A DNA stretch of 64,000 nt, from contig CAKPYN010000001.1 in the NCBI GenBank assembly GCA_934202965.1, forward strand, positions 1 through 64,000, written 5' to 3'. The position numbers and the translations under genes were made by a program. This document shows positions 49,324 through 58,922 of the stretch, piece after piece; within the stretch, counting starts at the first letter, position 1, and each line of letters opens with the position of its first letter. The notes below the pieces were generated by a model that was not told the DNA's origin, did no database searches, and was given only the letters and a program-made list of their open reading frames with translations. The DNA comes from an uncultured Megasphaera sp. GTDB lineage: Bacteria > Bacillota > Negativicutes > Veillonellales > Megasphaeraceae.

Positions 49324-52300
49324 ATGGCAGAATATGAATTTAAACCCGGTAATATTGAAGATGCTATTACTAAGAATGGAGAGACATTTTCAAATCCTAT
49401 TAATATATTACCGACAGAAGAAGAAAAAGAGCAAATAGCAGCAGACGTACAACAGGAACAAGAAGAAAACTATGCCAAACTAGATGCTATTATGGCTTCC
49501 GGCCAGCCGGTTCGGCGTAAAATGCCAGATTTAGTAACGATACCGAAAATATACGGCAATTCATTAAGTATGCCGGAATCTACGCGTGGATGGGATGATT
49601 TAGGCATAGGCGAAAAACTACTCTATGGTACGCAGGAAAAATTATGGGATGTATATAGAAATGTAACAAATGACCAAGCACACATATTGAGCGATGCCAG
49701 ACGATATGCACCGTCTATTGGCGTAACGCCGCAGTATTTAGTGGATAATCCGGATGAAATGGAACGGGCGCGGCTCGAATATGACAGAAAACAAAAACTA
49801 GGATTTATGCCTATAGACGAAAACTACTCGTCTGGCATGCTGGATGCGAATTACCCAGAACTCAAAGATATACGGTTGTCAGATCCTGTAGGAGCCGCAC
49901 AAGCATTGCAAAACTATCAAGACGTACACGGCATGCGGAATATTTTTGACAGTATTCACGACACTATTTTTGGTGTGAAAGAATTGCTTTTGGATGCCTA
50001 TAACAGCGGCTCGGATATGGTAAAACTGTACGATGCACAAATGAAAGCCGTCAAAACGGGCGACGTAGAAGCGGCACGCCCGGAAGTAGACGAAATTACA
50101 CAGCGGCTCAAAGAATATCACGAACAAGATGAGCCGACTACACCGCTGGGAAAAGTAGTGTATGATACGATTCAGCAGCTAACGATTTACGGTACGCAGG
50201 GATTGAGAGCCTTACAGTATGTGCCAAAAGGTATGGCTATGGCGATGGCTGCAGCAGCCCCTGCCGCTGCGGCAGCAGGGCCGGAAACCTTGGGAGCAGG
50301 GACAGCGGCGATATTGACAGGCGCGGGCATAACCGGCGCGGCTTGGGGATTTCGCACGGGTATGTTTAAAGAGATACAAAACCAATCCATGGCAGATAGA
50401 TACTGGCAAATGGCAAACGCTAAAGACAAAAACGGCAAACCTATATACAGTCGAAACAACATGCTATTGGATTCGATAGGAACGGGAACCGTTAACGGGG
50501 CTATAGAACTGGGTTTACTGGAACTAGGATATAAGCCGATTAAAGCCGCCTGGGGAAAAGATGCAGCCAAAGCGATACTAACAAACGGAGCAGCTCAACG
50601 AGACATTGCCGAAGCTGGAAAAGGAGCGATTGCCCGTATTGCCTTGACACAGGGAGCCTTGCAGTATGCCCGCGGTGTAGCGTCTGAGTTGGCCGAAGAA
50701 GGCGCACAATCAATGGTAGGCAGTATGGCAGAAAATATTGAATATGGTATCCATGGGCAAGGAAAATGGAACACCGTAGGCGACGTGCTAAACGATGCGA
50801 TAGATTCTATGGTACAAGCTGTACCGGCGGCTCTTGGCATGGGCGGTATGGGTGCTGCAGCGCATACAGCTGGAAACTATAAAGCTATGAATAACATAGC
50901 TAGTATCAAGCTGAATGAATGGAAAGAAGAATATAAACGCAGCGTTGAAAAACAGACTATTGACCAACTGATAGCGCAGAAGAAAGAAAACAGCTTAGCA
51001 AAAGAAGCACCGGATGTATATCAAAAAGTCGTAGATGCCCAGGCAAAACAGGTCGACATGGATACAATGTATGTAGACGCCCAGGAGCTGGCACGGACAG
51101 AAGCAGGCGTAAACGTGTTAAATGACATGGTCAATAAAGGCATAGTAAGCGGCGAACAAGTAGACAACGCCGTATCAAACGGCACAGACCTAGAAATCAA
51201 GACGGGTGTATTTGCACAGCTTGCGGACGAAACGACGGATACCAAAACATTGATGGATGCTACAACCATGAATAAAGGCGGCGTTCACATGGCAGCATTG
51301 CGCGAACGGGCAAAACGCATTGAAGCGATGCGGCAGGAATTGTCACAATTGGCTAGTGATAAATCGGATAAGCTGGCAGAAGAAATCGTGCAGGAACATT
51401 TCAATGATGCGGACGAACCGACGCAGGCAGCGGCGCGCGATGTTGTGTATAGAAATCCGTATGATATAGAAAAAAGCTATAAAGATGCGGTCAAAGAAGC
51501 ACGAAATGAATATGAAAACGCTGTAAATTATACATATTACAGTACGTATAAACCGCAGGGCGTATCAGTTATTACAGCGGATGCAAACGGATACAACAAC
51601 ACCCAGACAGGACGCGGCTATCGCATGAGCAATAACGAGCCATGGTACAGCGATATGTATAAAGAATATGGCGGTAAAGCGACGAAAGAGCAACTGCTGG
51701 ATGTAGCGTATAAAAATGAACGCAAAGAAATTGCCGCGTCATCTCCGGAACTGCTGCAGGAATGGGAAAACAACGTGGCAGAAAAGAAAGCAAGATATGA
51801 AGCATTAAAAGGAATGGAAGAAAAATTCACGGCTCTTGCTAAAAGCGACTATGCACTTAGAAATACATTCACCAAGGACGGCGCAAGCGTGTATACGCAG
51901 GCACTGCATATACTGTCTAATGCCAGTGAAAAGGCAAGTCAGGCAGCCAAAGAAAGCGCATTTATCTATGCCCGCATGGCCGAACGCTGGGCGAATATAA
52001 TGCATGAATACGGCGATACAGCGTATACACCGCAAAAATTTATGGAACAACACCCGATTGTGGCAGGCAATAAAAAAACTGGCACCTATGGCCAGCCGAT
52101 CACAAACATGGATATTCAACTAGATAAGCCTGCACCGGTAATTACCATCCGAGAAAAATATGCAGGGATGGATTGGAAGGATTTGCGAAAGAAACTGCCC
52201 GGCACCACAGAAAACGATATTGTTTCCAAGAAAAATGAAAAAGGGGAATATATCCCGTATGTCAATGAAGCGACGGGTAAAAAAATTATTATTACCAATG

Positions 52301-55300
52301 GTTCAATAAAACATTTTAAATCAGATTATGCACGAGATAAAGAAAGAAGAAAAGAGCGACAAAACCCACTTCATTATGAAATGATAGAAGCAATTCCTGA
52401 TATTTTAGTGAATGGAATTTGGATTGAAGAACATCAAGATTATCATGGAAAAGCTGAAAAAGCATATCGGATTGTTGGTGCCGTAAAATTAAATAATAAT
52501 ATCTTCGGTGTTCGAGTGATCGTAAAAAGAGAAGCCAATAAATACAAAGTGGAAGGTGGCGAGTATACCCAATTTAGGGCGTATGATGTAACGACAAAAA
52601 AAGAACCAGTATCAAGCGGTACATCCGGAAACGACTCCCAAAATGGAGAAGTGAACCGGCCAGCACTTGATACTGATTCTTCTAGAATCAGTATAAGAAA
52701 TCTTTTGCAATATGTCAATGACAATTTAGAACAGCCATATGTCAATCCAGATGGCACCCCGAATTATGGTATTTACTTTGGTGATAATGAAACAGGCGGA
52801 GTAATGTACATCACGCCGAAAGATACAACATACGAGCAGCGTGCATGGCATGGCAGCCCGTATAATTTTGACACATTCGATTTAGGTGCCATGGGAAAAG
52901 GTGAAGGAAATCAAGCGCATGGCTGGGGGCTGTATTTTGCCAAAGATCGAAACGTATCAGAAGCCTATAAAGAAGTTTTGGGAGATAAAAACACCTCGGT
53001 GGAAGTAAACCATACTATATATCGGTTGAATGAAGAAGAAGATTGGGTAGGAAATGGAAATGTAATTGAATACGGCAGCGCCATGGGGTACGTATTGGAT
53101 TCGATGTACGAAATGGGAAGCAGAGAAAAAGCGATTGCTGATTTAGAAGACGCATTGAAAAGAAATAGAATTAGAGGAGTTTATGCAGATGAGGCTAGAA
53201 AAGCCATTGAAATTTTAAAAGAGGGCCATATAAAACTTACCAAAAATGACCGGCTGTATAAAGTAGAAATTCCTGAAAACGATGTACTGCTTGATGAACA
53301 AAAGACAATAGGGGAACAACCACAAAAAGTACAAGATGCAATTATGGATATGTTGTTTGGCAGGAATGTCAACGCAGCATTGCGGGAAGCAGAGAAAAAA
53401 GGCGGAGCAGAAGGGAAATTTGCAGTAGAAAAAGCACTGCGCTACATCAGTGAAGACGAAAGCGAATTGGAAGCCCGCGGCATTTCTGCAGAAGAAGTGG
53501 GAAATGCGTATAACAAAGCATTGGAATACGTCGATGAAGAGTTGCTCTTGAAAGCACAGGAAGAAAAGTTAAGCTATGAAGACCCCGAAAAGCCCCATCT
53601 TACGGGAAATATATACAAAGTAAAAGAATTAACTGGTGAAGAATTTTATAATGATTTAGCTACGTCTACGCCGGGATATGATAAAGCAGCGTCGAAACTA
53701 TTGAATGAATACGGCATTAAAGGTATAACGTACGAAGGAATAAGAGACGGCCGCTGTTATGTCGTTTTTGATGACAAAGCGATTTCTATTATAGACAAGT
53801 ACAATCAGCAGCTAAACGGCGTCAAAGCGGCATATGATGCTAATACGGGAGCGATTCATCTATTTGATGCGGCAGATCAATCGTCATTTATCCATGAGGC
53901 TGGGCATATGTGGTTGTCTGAAATGAAGAACATGGCCATGCGGGAAGGCGCACCGGAACAATTAATTAAGGACTTGGATGTATTAACAAAATGGGGTGCA
54001 TACAGTCCGGAAAAAATGAAAGATTATACCGGTACAAATCGCGAAAAAGAATTTACGGAATACGCCAAAGCGATAGAAGAAGCCCGTAAAAGCGGCGATG
54101 CCGTTGCCGTCAAAGCAGCAGAAGAACGCTGGATGCAGGAGCGGTTTGCAAGAGCCTTTGAACGCTATATAGCAGACGGCAAAGCACCGGTACGAGAATT
54201 GCAAGGGCCGTTCCGGAAATTTAAGAAATGGCTGATTGGTATCTATCAAGACCTTAAAAACTTGGGAAAAGAACCGCCGGAAGATGTAAAACGCGTTATG
54301 GACAGAATGCTTGCAACGGATGAAGAAATAGAAACATGGGCAAAGCTGCGGGAAATAAACGCATGGGACAGAAAAGGATTTAGCGGCGATTTATCCGGCA
54401 GTGAAGGGAACATGATAAAGAAATGGGCCGAAAAAATCAGAGAAACAGCCAAAGAAAAGCTGATGCAGAAATATATGGAAGACATCAAAAAACAAGATGG
54501 AGTGGATCGACAGCGCGGACTGGTAGAAGAAAAAATAGCGTATCAAAAACAGCTGTGCGAAGAAAACGAACTCTATAAATATGAAAACCTGTATAATACC
54601 ATGCCGGAAGCCAGAGCAGGTATTTTGGCAAAATTGAATATTGCGGATGAAAAAGAATTTAGAAAAGCCCTGCAAGAAGCGGGCGGCACATTGGAAGAAC
54701 GTACCCATGAATATATGAAAGCCAAACAAGAAGAATATGATGCGCTGATGTATTCGCCGGAACAAATCAGAACGATGGCCGATGAGCAGCTGGCGTCTAC
54801 CAATGGCCAAATAGCACTCAATGAATTAGAAGCCCATGCGATGCGGCGAAAACTAAACAGCTATATTGCTGAATGCGTAAAAGCTATGCGAGAAGTAGGA
54901 AATGTATCCGGCACGGATGCGGAAGTAGCAGCACAACTACGTAACATATTGCATGTAGAAGATATAGCAGATAAAGAAAAAGCCGCCAAAGGGGCTATGA
55001 AAGACAGCATACTGGCTAAAAGCAAAGAAATAGCAGACCTCAAAAAACGGCTGGCAGAAACAAAAGAAAAAGGAAAAGAAACAAAAGAACAAAATGAACG
55101 AACGATTGCGCAGTTAAAAGCAGGTCTGAACGAAGTCATTAAAGGATTAAATGATGCACGTGACATGGGCAGCAGCAACTATCAATCTGTATTGCGGCTG
55201 ACACGAGAAGAAATGAACGATATGACAGTCGGCGATGCGACGACGTGGCGGCATTATGAAGTAAAAGCGAAAGCAGCAAGTCGCCGGGCTGACGTGCAGA

Positions 55301-58083
55301 TGTCGGCAGGAAACTTTACAGAAGCTATCATAGAAAAAAATAACGCGCAAAAATTCTACTGCATGTCACGCGTAGCTAAAGAAAATGAAGACTTCTTAAG
55401 AAAAGCCCTGGGACATGACTATGAAGACGCTGCTACAGGTGAAGAACGGACAGGGATTGCCGGTATTATCAATCGTATAAAGAGACAAAAGAACCCCGTA
55501 CGAATGGGGCAGAACGAACGCTATTTCATTGAACACTTGGCGTACATTCTGGGGCTGGATAATCGGGACGGCCGTATACCGCTTGACGACAAAGGCAACC
55601 CGATCGGCATAAATTGGGAATACCTGTACCGCGATTTGTCGCCGGATAATGCGACAGAGCAAAAATCAAAATTAAATCCGGATGATTTAATTGCACCTTG
55701 GGTACGAGCCATGGTAGAGCGCAAAGACCGTATAGAAGATTATCAGAAAAACATCACTATGGCACAAATGAAAGATATTTACCAAGCTATACAGGCAATT
55801 TACCGCGTAGGGAAACGGGACTATGAAGCAACAACACTCATGAATGACGACGGCAAACAAGTAAGTATCATCGATGCCGTCGCCGAAATGCTGGCAGAAC
55901 GAGATTATTCAGTGGATACGATAGAACAAAAACTGTGGAGCGCGGAACAAGAAGAGAATGACAAAACAGCAAAGGGGCGCTTAAAAGATACATTGAGTGA
56001 CGCGCTGCTGTCGTTAACTAAGCCGGAAGTCGTATTGAACGACATGGGCAAATCTTTTATCAAATATATCTACAAACCAATTGATACAGCATCACGAAAT
56101 GAAATGAGTATGCTGCAGCAAGCCTATAAAGAATTTGGTGAAATTTACAATATGTACAGCAAAAAAGAATGGCGGCATATCCGGCAGGATAAGTTGTATA
56201 ACCTCGGCAGAATCAGCAACTACACCAAAGAACAGGTAATGGCCATTGCACTGAATTGGGGAAATAAAGAAGGACGACAGCGTATTTTAGAAAATCTCAA
56301 CGAAGGCATACAGCATGAATATGAAAAATACACACAGACAGACGTGGAAAACCTATTTGCCAAAGTACTCACAGACAAGGATTTGGATTTTTTAGAAGCC
56401 GTGTGGAAACAGGTAGGACAGTACTGGCCGGAACGAAACAAAGTACAGGAACGGCTGTATGGCGTCGGTCTTGGCAGAGTGCAGGCAACACCGTACACTG
56501 TTAACGGTAGAACCGTAAGCGGCGGCTATTATCATATCGTCTACGATCCGAAAATCTCAACGAGAACAACGGATATGGAATTAGAAGATATAGTAAAATC
56601 ACAATCCTCCGGCAATGCGGCAATGGCAATCGGTATGGGAAGTTCTAAAAAAAGAGTAAAAGTAGTAAAGGATCAGGTAGTAATGAAAAACCTGAATGTA
56701 TGGCCGCAGACAATCAACGAAACGATACACATTATTTGCATGCGTGAAGCCGTCACAGATGTATACAAGTTGTTGAATAGAAAAGAAATGGAAGCTGTTA
56801 TAGTACAAGACTACGGCATAGAAACGTATCAAATGCTGAAACAGTGGGCGCGGGACTGCTGGAAAACAGACATAGCCAAAACAGACAAAATATCAAGAAT
56901 GCTGGAAACGCTCAGAAAAAACACATCCTATAGTGTCATGGCATACCGCGCCAGTACAGCCGTTTTGAACGCACTGAACATCTTTCCGATGATGCGTGAA
57001 ATTGGATTTGCTAATACATGGCAGGCACTGAAAGATGTATATATTACGGGCAACTATAAAAAGAGCCGGCAATTTGTGATGGAACACTCGCCGTTTATGG
57101 CAGAACGAATCAACACATTAGACAAAGATTTTCAGCAGCACATGACCTTTGATGTTGATAAAAACGCAAGTATCTTAAGTGTGAAGTCAAACGGAGTAGG
57201 AAACAAGGTACAATATATAGGGGGCCTGAAAGATGGCATAAACCGGTTTGCGTACTTGGCGATTGCAGAAACAGACTTAATGCTGTCTATGCCGCTCTGG
57301 AAATGGAAATATCAAGAATCGCTGCAGCGGCAGATTGAAGAAGGAAAAACAGATGAATTGGTGATGCGAGATCAGGCAACCTTTGAAGCAGATAGAGCTG
57401 TACGAAATGTACTGGGGTCCGGCATGACAAAAGACCAAGCGCAAGTACAGCGAACCAAAGGTTTAGTATCTCAAATTATTCCATTTTATTCATACTGCAG
57501 CACGGTAATGAATGCGCTCATCCAAGAAGGGTACAACATCAGCGCCGGGAAGAGCAAAGTAGGTATGTGGAATGCCATGTTGTACTGGATTGTATTGCCG
57601 ACGATTTTTGAGCAGCTGTTCCGCTCAGCAGTAGCCGGTGACGACTGGGAAACACTAATGAAAAAAATGGGCGTCAAAATGATTACAAACACAACGCAGG
57701 GGCTGCCGGTCGTGCGTGATGCGGTCGAATTTATGGCTAACGCGGCGTTTGATTTGCCGAATTATGATAGCGGCAATGTGTTAGCGATTTCTATATTTGA
57801 TGAACTGCAAAAAGGCATACAGTCGGCGGGCTCGAAAAATCAAGATGCAACCGACGTGGGCAGACATTTAACCAGAGCATTAAACCGGTATACGGGATTT
57901 TCTGACACACTCACAGATGGTTTCTGGGCACTGATGCGGTTTAGCTTAGTCGATACAGATAGAAGCGTTCTTGGCCTAGCCAACAGTGTTATTTTTGACA
58001 GACGCTACAAAACAGCAAAAGAAAGAGAAAAAGCTGAAAAACAAAAAGCAAATAAAGAAAAAAGAAAGGAGCAGAATAAATGA
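49324..58083 (+). CDS. Giant polyvalent ejection protein (2919 aa)
   Basis: Starts after AAGGAG. N-terminal ~900 residues are helical with an Ala-rich hydrophobic patch (MAMAMAAAAPAAAAAG, about 300-320). About 985-1090 is a nuclease-like PBECR-type domain (HFKSDYARDKERRKER, DILVNGIWIEEH, YRIVGAVKLNNNIFGVRVIV). From 1174 an ADP-ribosyltransferase-like domain begins (WHGSPYNFDTFDLGAMGKG, HGWGLYFAKDRNVSEAY). About 1520-1530 is a metallopeptidase site HEAGH in SFIHEAGHMWLSEM. Long coiled coils (about 1780-1960) and a helical C-terminus with membrane-like helices follow (IIPFYSYCSTVMNALIQ). This corresponds to T7 gp16-type ejection proteins carrying toxin-like domains; enzymatic activities are inferred from motifs. 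Confidence 0.85.
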   Translation: MAEYEFKPGNIEDAITKNGETFSNPINILPTEEEKEQIAADVQQEQEENYAKLDAIMASGQPVRRKMPDLVTIPKIYGNSLSMPESTRGWDDLGIGEKLLYGTQEKLWDVYRNVTNDQAHILSDARRYAPSIGVTPQYLVDNPDEMERARLEYDRKQKLGFMPIDENYSSGMLDANYPELKDIRLSDPVGAAQALQNYQDVHGMRNIFDSIHDTIFGVKELLLDAYNSGSDMVKLYDAQMKAVKTGDVEAARPEVDEITQRLKEYHEQDEPTTPLGKVVYDTIQQLTIYGTQGLRALQYVPKGMAMAMAAAAPAAAAAGPETLGAGTAAILTGAGITGAAWGFRTGMFKEIQNQSMADRYWQMANAKDKNGKPIYSRNNMLLDSIGTGTVNGAIELGLLELGYKPIKAAWGKDAAKAILTNGAAQRDIAEAGKGAIARIALTQGALQYARGVASELAEEGAQSMVGSMAENIEYGIHGQGKWNTVGDVLNDAIDSMVQAVPAALGMGGMGAAAHTAGNYKAMNNIASIKLNEWKEEYKRSVEKQTIDQLIAQKKENSLAKEAPDVYQKVVDAQAKQVDMDTMYVDAQELARTEAGVNVLNDMVNKGIVSGEQVDNAVSNGTDLEIKTGVFAQLADETTDTKTLMDATTMNKGGVHMAALRERAKRIEAMRQELSQLASDKSDKLAEEIVQEHFNDADEPTQAAARDVVYRNPYDIEKSYKDAVKEARNEYENAVNYTYYSTYKPQGVSVITADANGYNNTQTGRGYRMSNNEPWYSDMYKEYGGKATKEQLLDVAYKNERKEIAASSPELLQEWENNVAEKKARYEALKGMEEKFTALAKSDYALRNTFTKDGASVYTQALHILSNASEKASQAAKESAFIYARMAERWANIMHEYGDTAYTPQKFMEQHPIVAGNKKTGTYGQPITNMDIQLDKPAPVITIREKYAGMDWKDLRKKLPGTTENDIVSKKNEKGEYIPYVNEATGKKIIITNGSIKHFKSDYARDKERRKERQNPLHYEMIEAIPDILVNGIWIEEHQDYHGKAEKAYRIVGAVKLNNNIFGVRVIVKREANKYKVEGGEYTQFRAYDVTTKKEPVSSGTSGNDSQNGEVNRPALDTDSSRISIRNLLQYVNDNLEQPYVNPDGTPNYGIYFGDNETGGVMYITPKDTTYEQRAWHGSPYNFDTFDLGAMGKGEGNQAHGWGLYFAKDRNVSEAYKEVLGDKNTSVEVNHTIYRLNEEEDWVGNGNVIEYGSAMGYVLDSMYEMGSREKAIADLEDALKRNRIRGVYADEARKAIEILKEGHIKLTKNDRLYKVEIPENDVLLDEQKTIGEQPQKVQDAIMDMLFGRNVNAALREAEKKGGAEGKFAVEKALRYISEDESELEARGISAEEVGNAYNKALEYVDEELLLKAQEEKLSYEDPEKPHLTGNIYKVKELTGEEFYNDLATSTPGYDKAASKLLNEYGIKGITYEGIRDGRCYVVFDDKAISIIDKYNQQLNGVKAAYDANTGAIHLFDAADQSSFIHEAGHMWLSEMKNMAMREGAPEQLIKDLDVLTKWGAYSPEKMKDYTGTNREKEFTEYAKAIEEARKSGDAVAVKAAEERWMQERFARAFERYIADGKAPVRELQGPFRKFKKWLIGIYQDLKNLGKEPPEDVKRVMDRMLATDEEIETWAKLREINAWDRKGFSGDLSGSEGNMIKKWAEKIRETAKEKLMQKYMEDIKKQDGVDRQRGLVEEKIAYQKQLCEENELYKYENLYNTMPEARAGILAKLNIADEKEFRKALQEAGGTLEERTHEYMKAKQEEYDALMYSPEQIRTMADEQLASTNGQIALNELEAHAMRRKLNSYIAECVKAMREVGNVSGTDAEVAAQLRNILHVEDIADKEKAAKGAMKDSILAKSKEIADLKKRLAETKEKGKETKEQNERTIAQLKAGLNEVIKGLNDARDMGSSNYQSVLRLTREEMNDMTVGDATTWRHYEVKAKAASRRADVQMSAGNFTEAIIEKNNAQKFYCMSRVAKENEDFLRKALGHDYEDAATGEERTGIAGIINRIKRQKNPVRMGQNERYFIEHLAYILGLDNRDGRIPLDDKGNPIGINWEYLYRDLSPDNATEQKSKLNPDDLIAPWVRAMVERKDRIEDYQKNITMAQMKDIYQAIQAIYRVGKRDYEATTLMNDDGKQVSIIDAVAEMLAERDYSVDTIEQKLWSAEQEENDKTAKGRLKDTLSDALLSLTKPEVVLNDMGKSFIKYIYKPIDTASRNEMSMLQQAYKEFGEIYNMYSKKEWRHIRQDKLYNLGRISNYTKEQVMAIALNWGNKEGRQRILENLNEGIQHEYEKYTQTDVENLFAKVLTDKDLDFLEAVWKQVGQYWPERNKVQERLYGVGLGRVQATPYTVNGRTVSGGYYHIVYDPKISTRTTDMELEDIVKSQSSGNAAMAIGMGSSKKRVKVVKDQVVMKNLNVWPQTINETIHIICMREAVTDVYKLLNRKEMEAVIVQDYGIETYQMLKQWARDCWKTDIAKTDKISRMLETLRKNTSYSVMAYRASTAVLNALNIFPMMREIGFANTWQALKDVYITGNYKKSRQFVMEHSPFMAERINTLDKDFQQHMTFDVDKNASILSVKSNGVGNKVQYIGGLKDGINRFAYLAIAETDLMLSMPLWKWKYQESLQRQIEEGKTDELVMRDQATFEADRAVRNVLGSGMTKDQAQVQRTKGLVSQIIPFYSYCSTVMNALIQEGYNISAGKSKVGMWNAMLYWIVLPTIFEQLFRSAVAGDDWETLMKKMGVKMITNTTQGLPVVRDAVEFMANAAFDLPNYDSGNVLAISIFDELQKGIQSAGSKNQDATDVGRHLTRALNRYTGFSDTLTDGFWALMRFSLVDTDRSVLGLANSVIFDRRYKTAKEREKAEKQKANKEKRKEQNK

Positions 58084-58922
58084 TACAAACGTTGGAAGTG
58101 GCAGTAACATATGATGCGGACGGCGTGCAAAAATCATTTCCATATCCGTACAACTATAGAAATAGCCAGGATATAGTTGGGTATCTTATCGATGAACAAG
58201 GATTTGAAACAGAGATAAAAACAAACTATAAATACGATACAGTCAATAACGCATACATATATCCACAGCAAGGAGATCCGATACGGGCACCGGTGAAAAT
58301 AAAGTTAATGCGTGAAACGCCGCTGCAAAATAACGTCGATTTACCGGATAAATTGCCGTTTTCTATGATTGAAAAAGAAATGGACTGGATTATCATGATG
58401 TTGCAAGAAACGGTATATCGAGCAAACTTATCATCGTTTGATGTGCAGATTGCGACACAACAAGCAAATTTAGCGACACAACAAGCAAATAAGGCAAAAC
58501 AAGAAGCGGATAGAGCGGAAAATGAAAAAGAATTGGCAAAAGCAGAAGTAGAGAAAGCCACAAATCAAGCCAATATCGCAACATCTAGCGCAAATAATGC
58601 AATGGAAAAAGCTAATTTAGCAGGGACATATGCTAGTCAAGCATTTGCAGCAACGGCCCCGGCATGGGAAGAGACAAAAGCATACAGCTATCCGGCAGTT
58701 GTTGCTTATAAAGATGGCAATTCGTACAGATGCATAGGAGAATCAGTAAAGGGTGAAAATCCATCATCATCTAAGAACTGGGTGAAAATTACGCTGGATG
58801 GGGAAAATTTTTTTGAAATTGATGAATCCGGGAATATTATGCCGAAAATAGACCCGGTGTATTCATCGGCATGGGAATTAGATATAAACGGTGATATTAT
58901 GCCGAAGGAGGCAAGCGCATGA
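58080..58922 (+). CDS. Tail fibre with T7-type N-terminus
   Basis: 280 residues, overlapping the giant gene by ATGA. The first ~115 residues match the T7 fibre attachment domain (TYDADGVQKSFPYPYNYR, MRETPLQNNVDLPDKLPFSM, EKEMDWIIMMLQETVYRANL). A trimeric coiled coil with seven-residue repeats follows (ATQQANLATQQANKAK ... EVEKATNQANIATSSANNA). After that a carbohydrate-binding-like module (WEETKAYSYPAVVAYKDGN) and a short end resembling the start of the next protein (NIMPK). It probably anchors the variable receptor protein that follows. Confidence 0.9.
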   Translation: MIQTLEVAVTYDADGVQKSFPYPYNYRNSQDIVGYLIDEQGFETEIKTNYKYDTVNNAYIYPQQGDPIRAPVKIKLMRETPLQNNVDLPDKLPFSMIEKEMDWIIMMLQETVYRANLSSFDVQIATQQANLATQQANKAKQEADRAENEKELAKAEVEKATNQANIATSSANNAMEKANLAGTYASQAFAATAPAWEETKAYSYPAVVAYKDGNSYRCIGESVKGENPSSSKNWVKITLDGENFFEIDESGNIMPKIDPVYSSAWELDINGDIMPKEASA

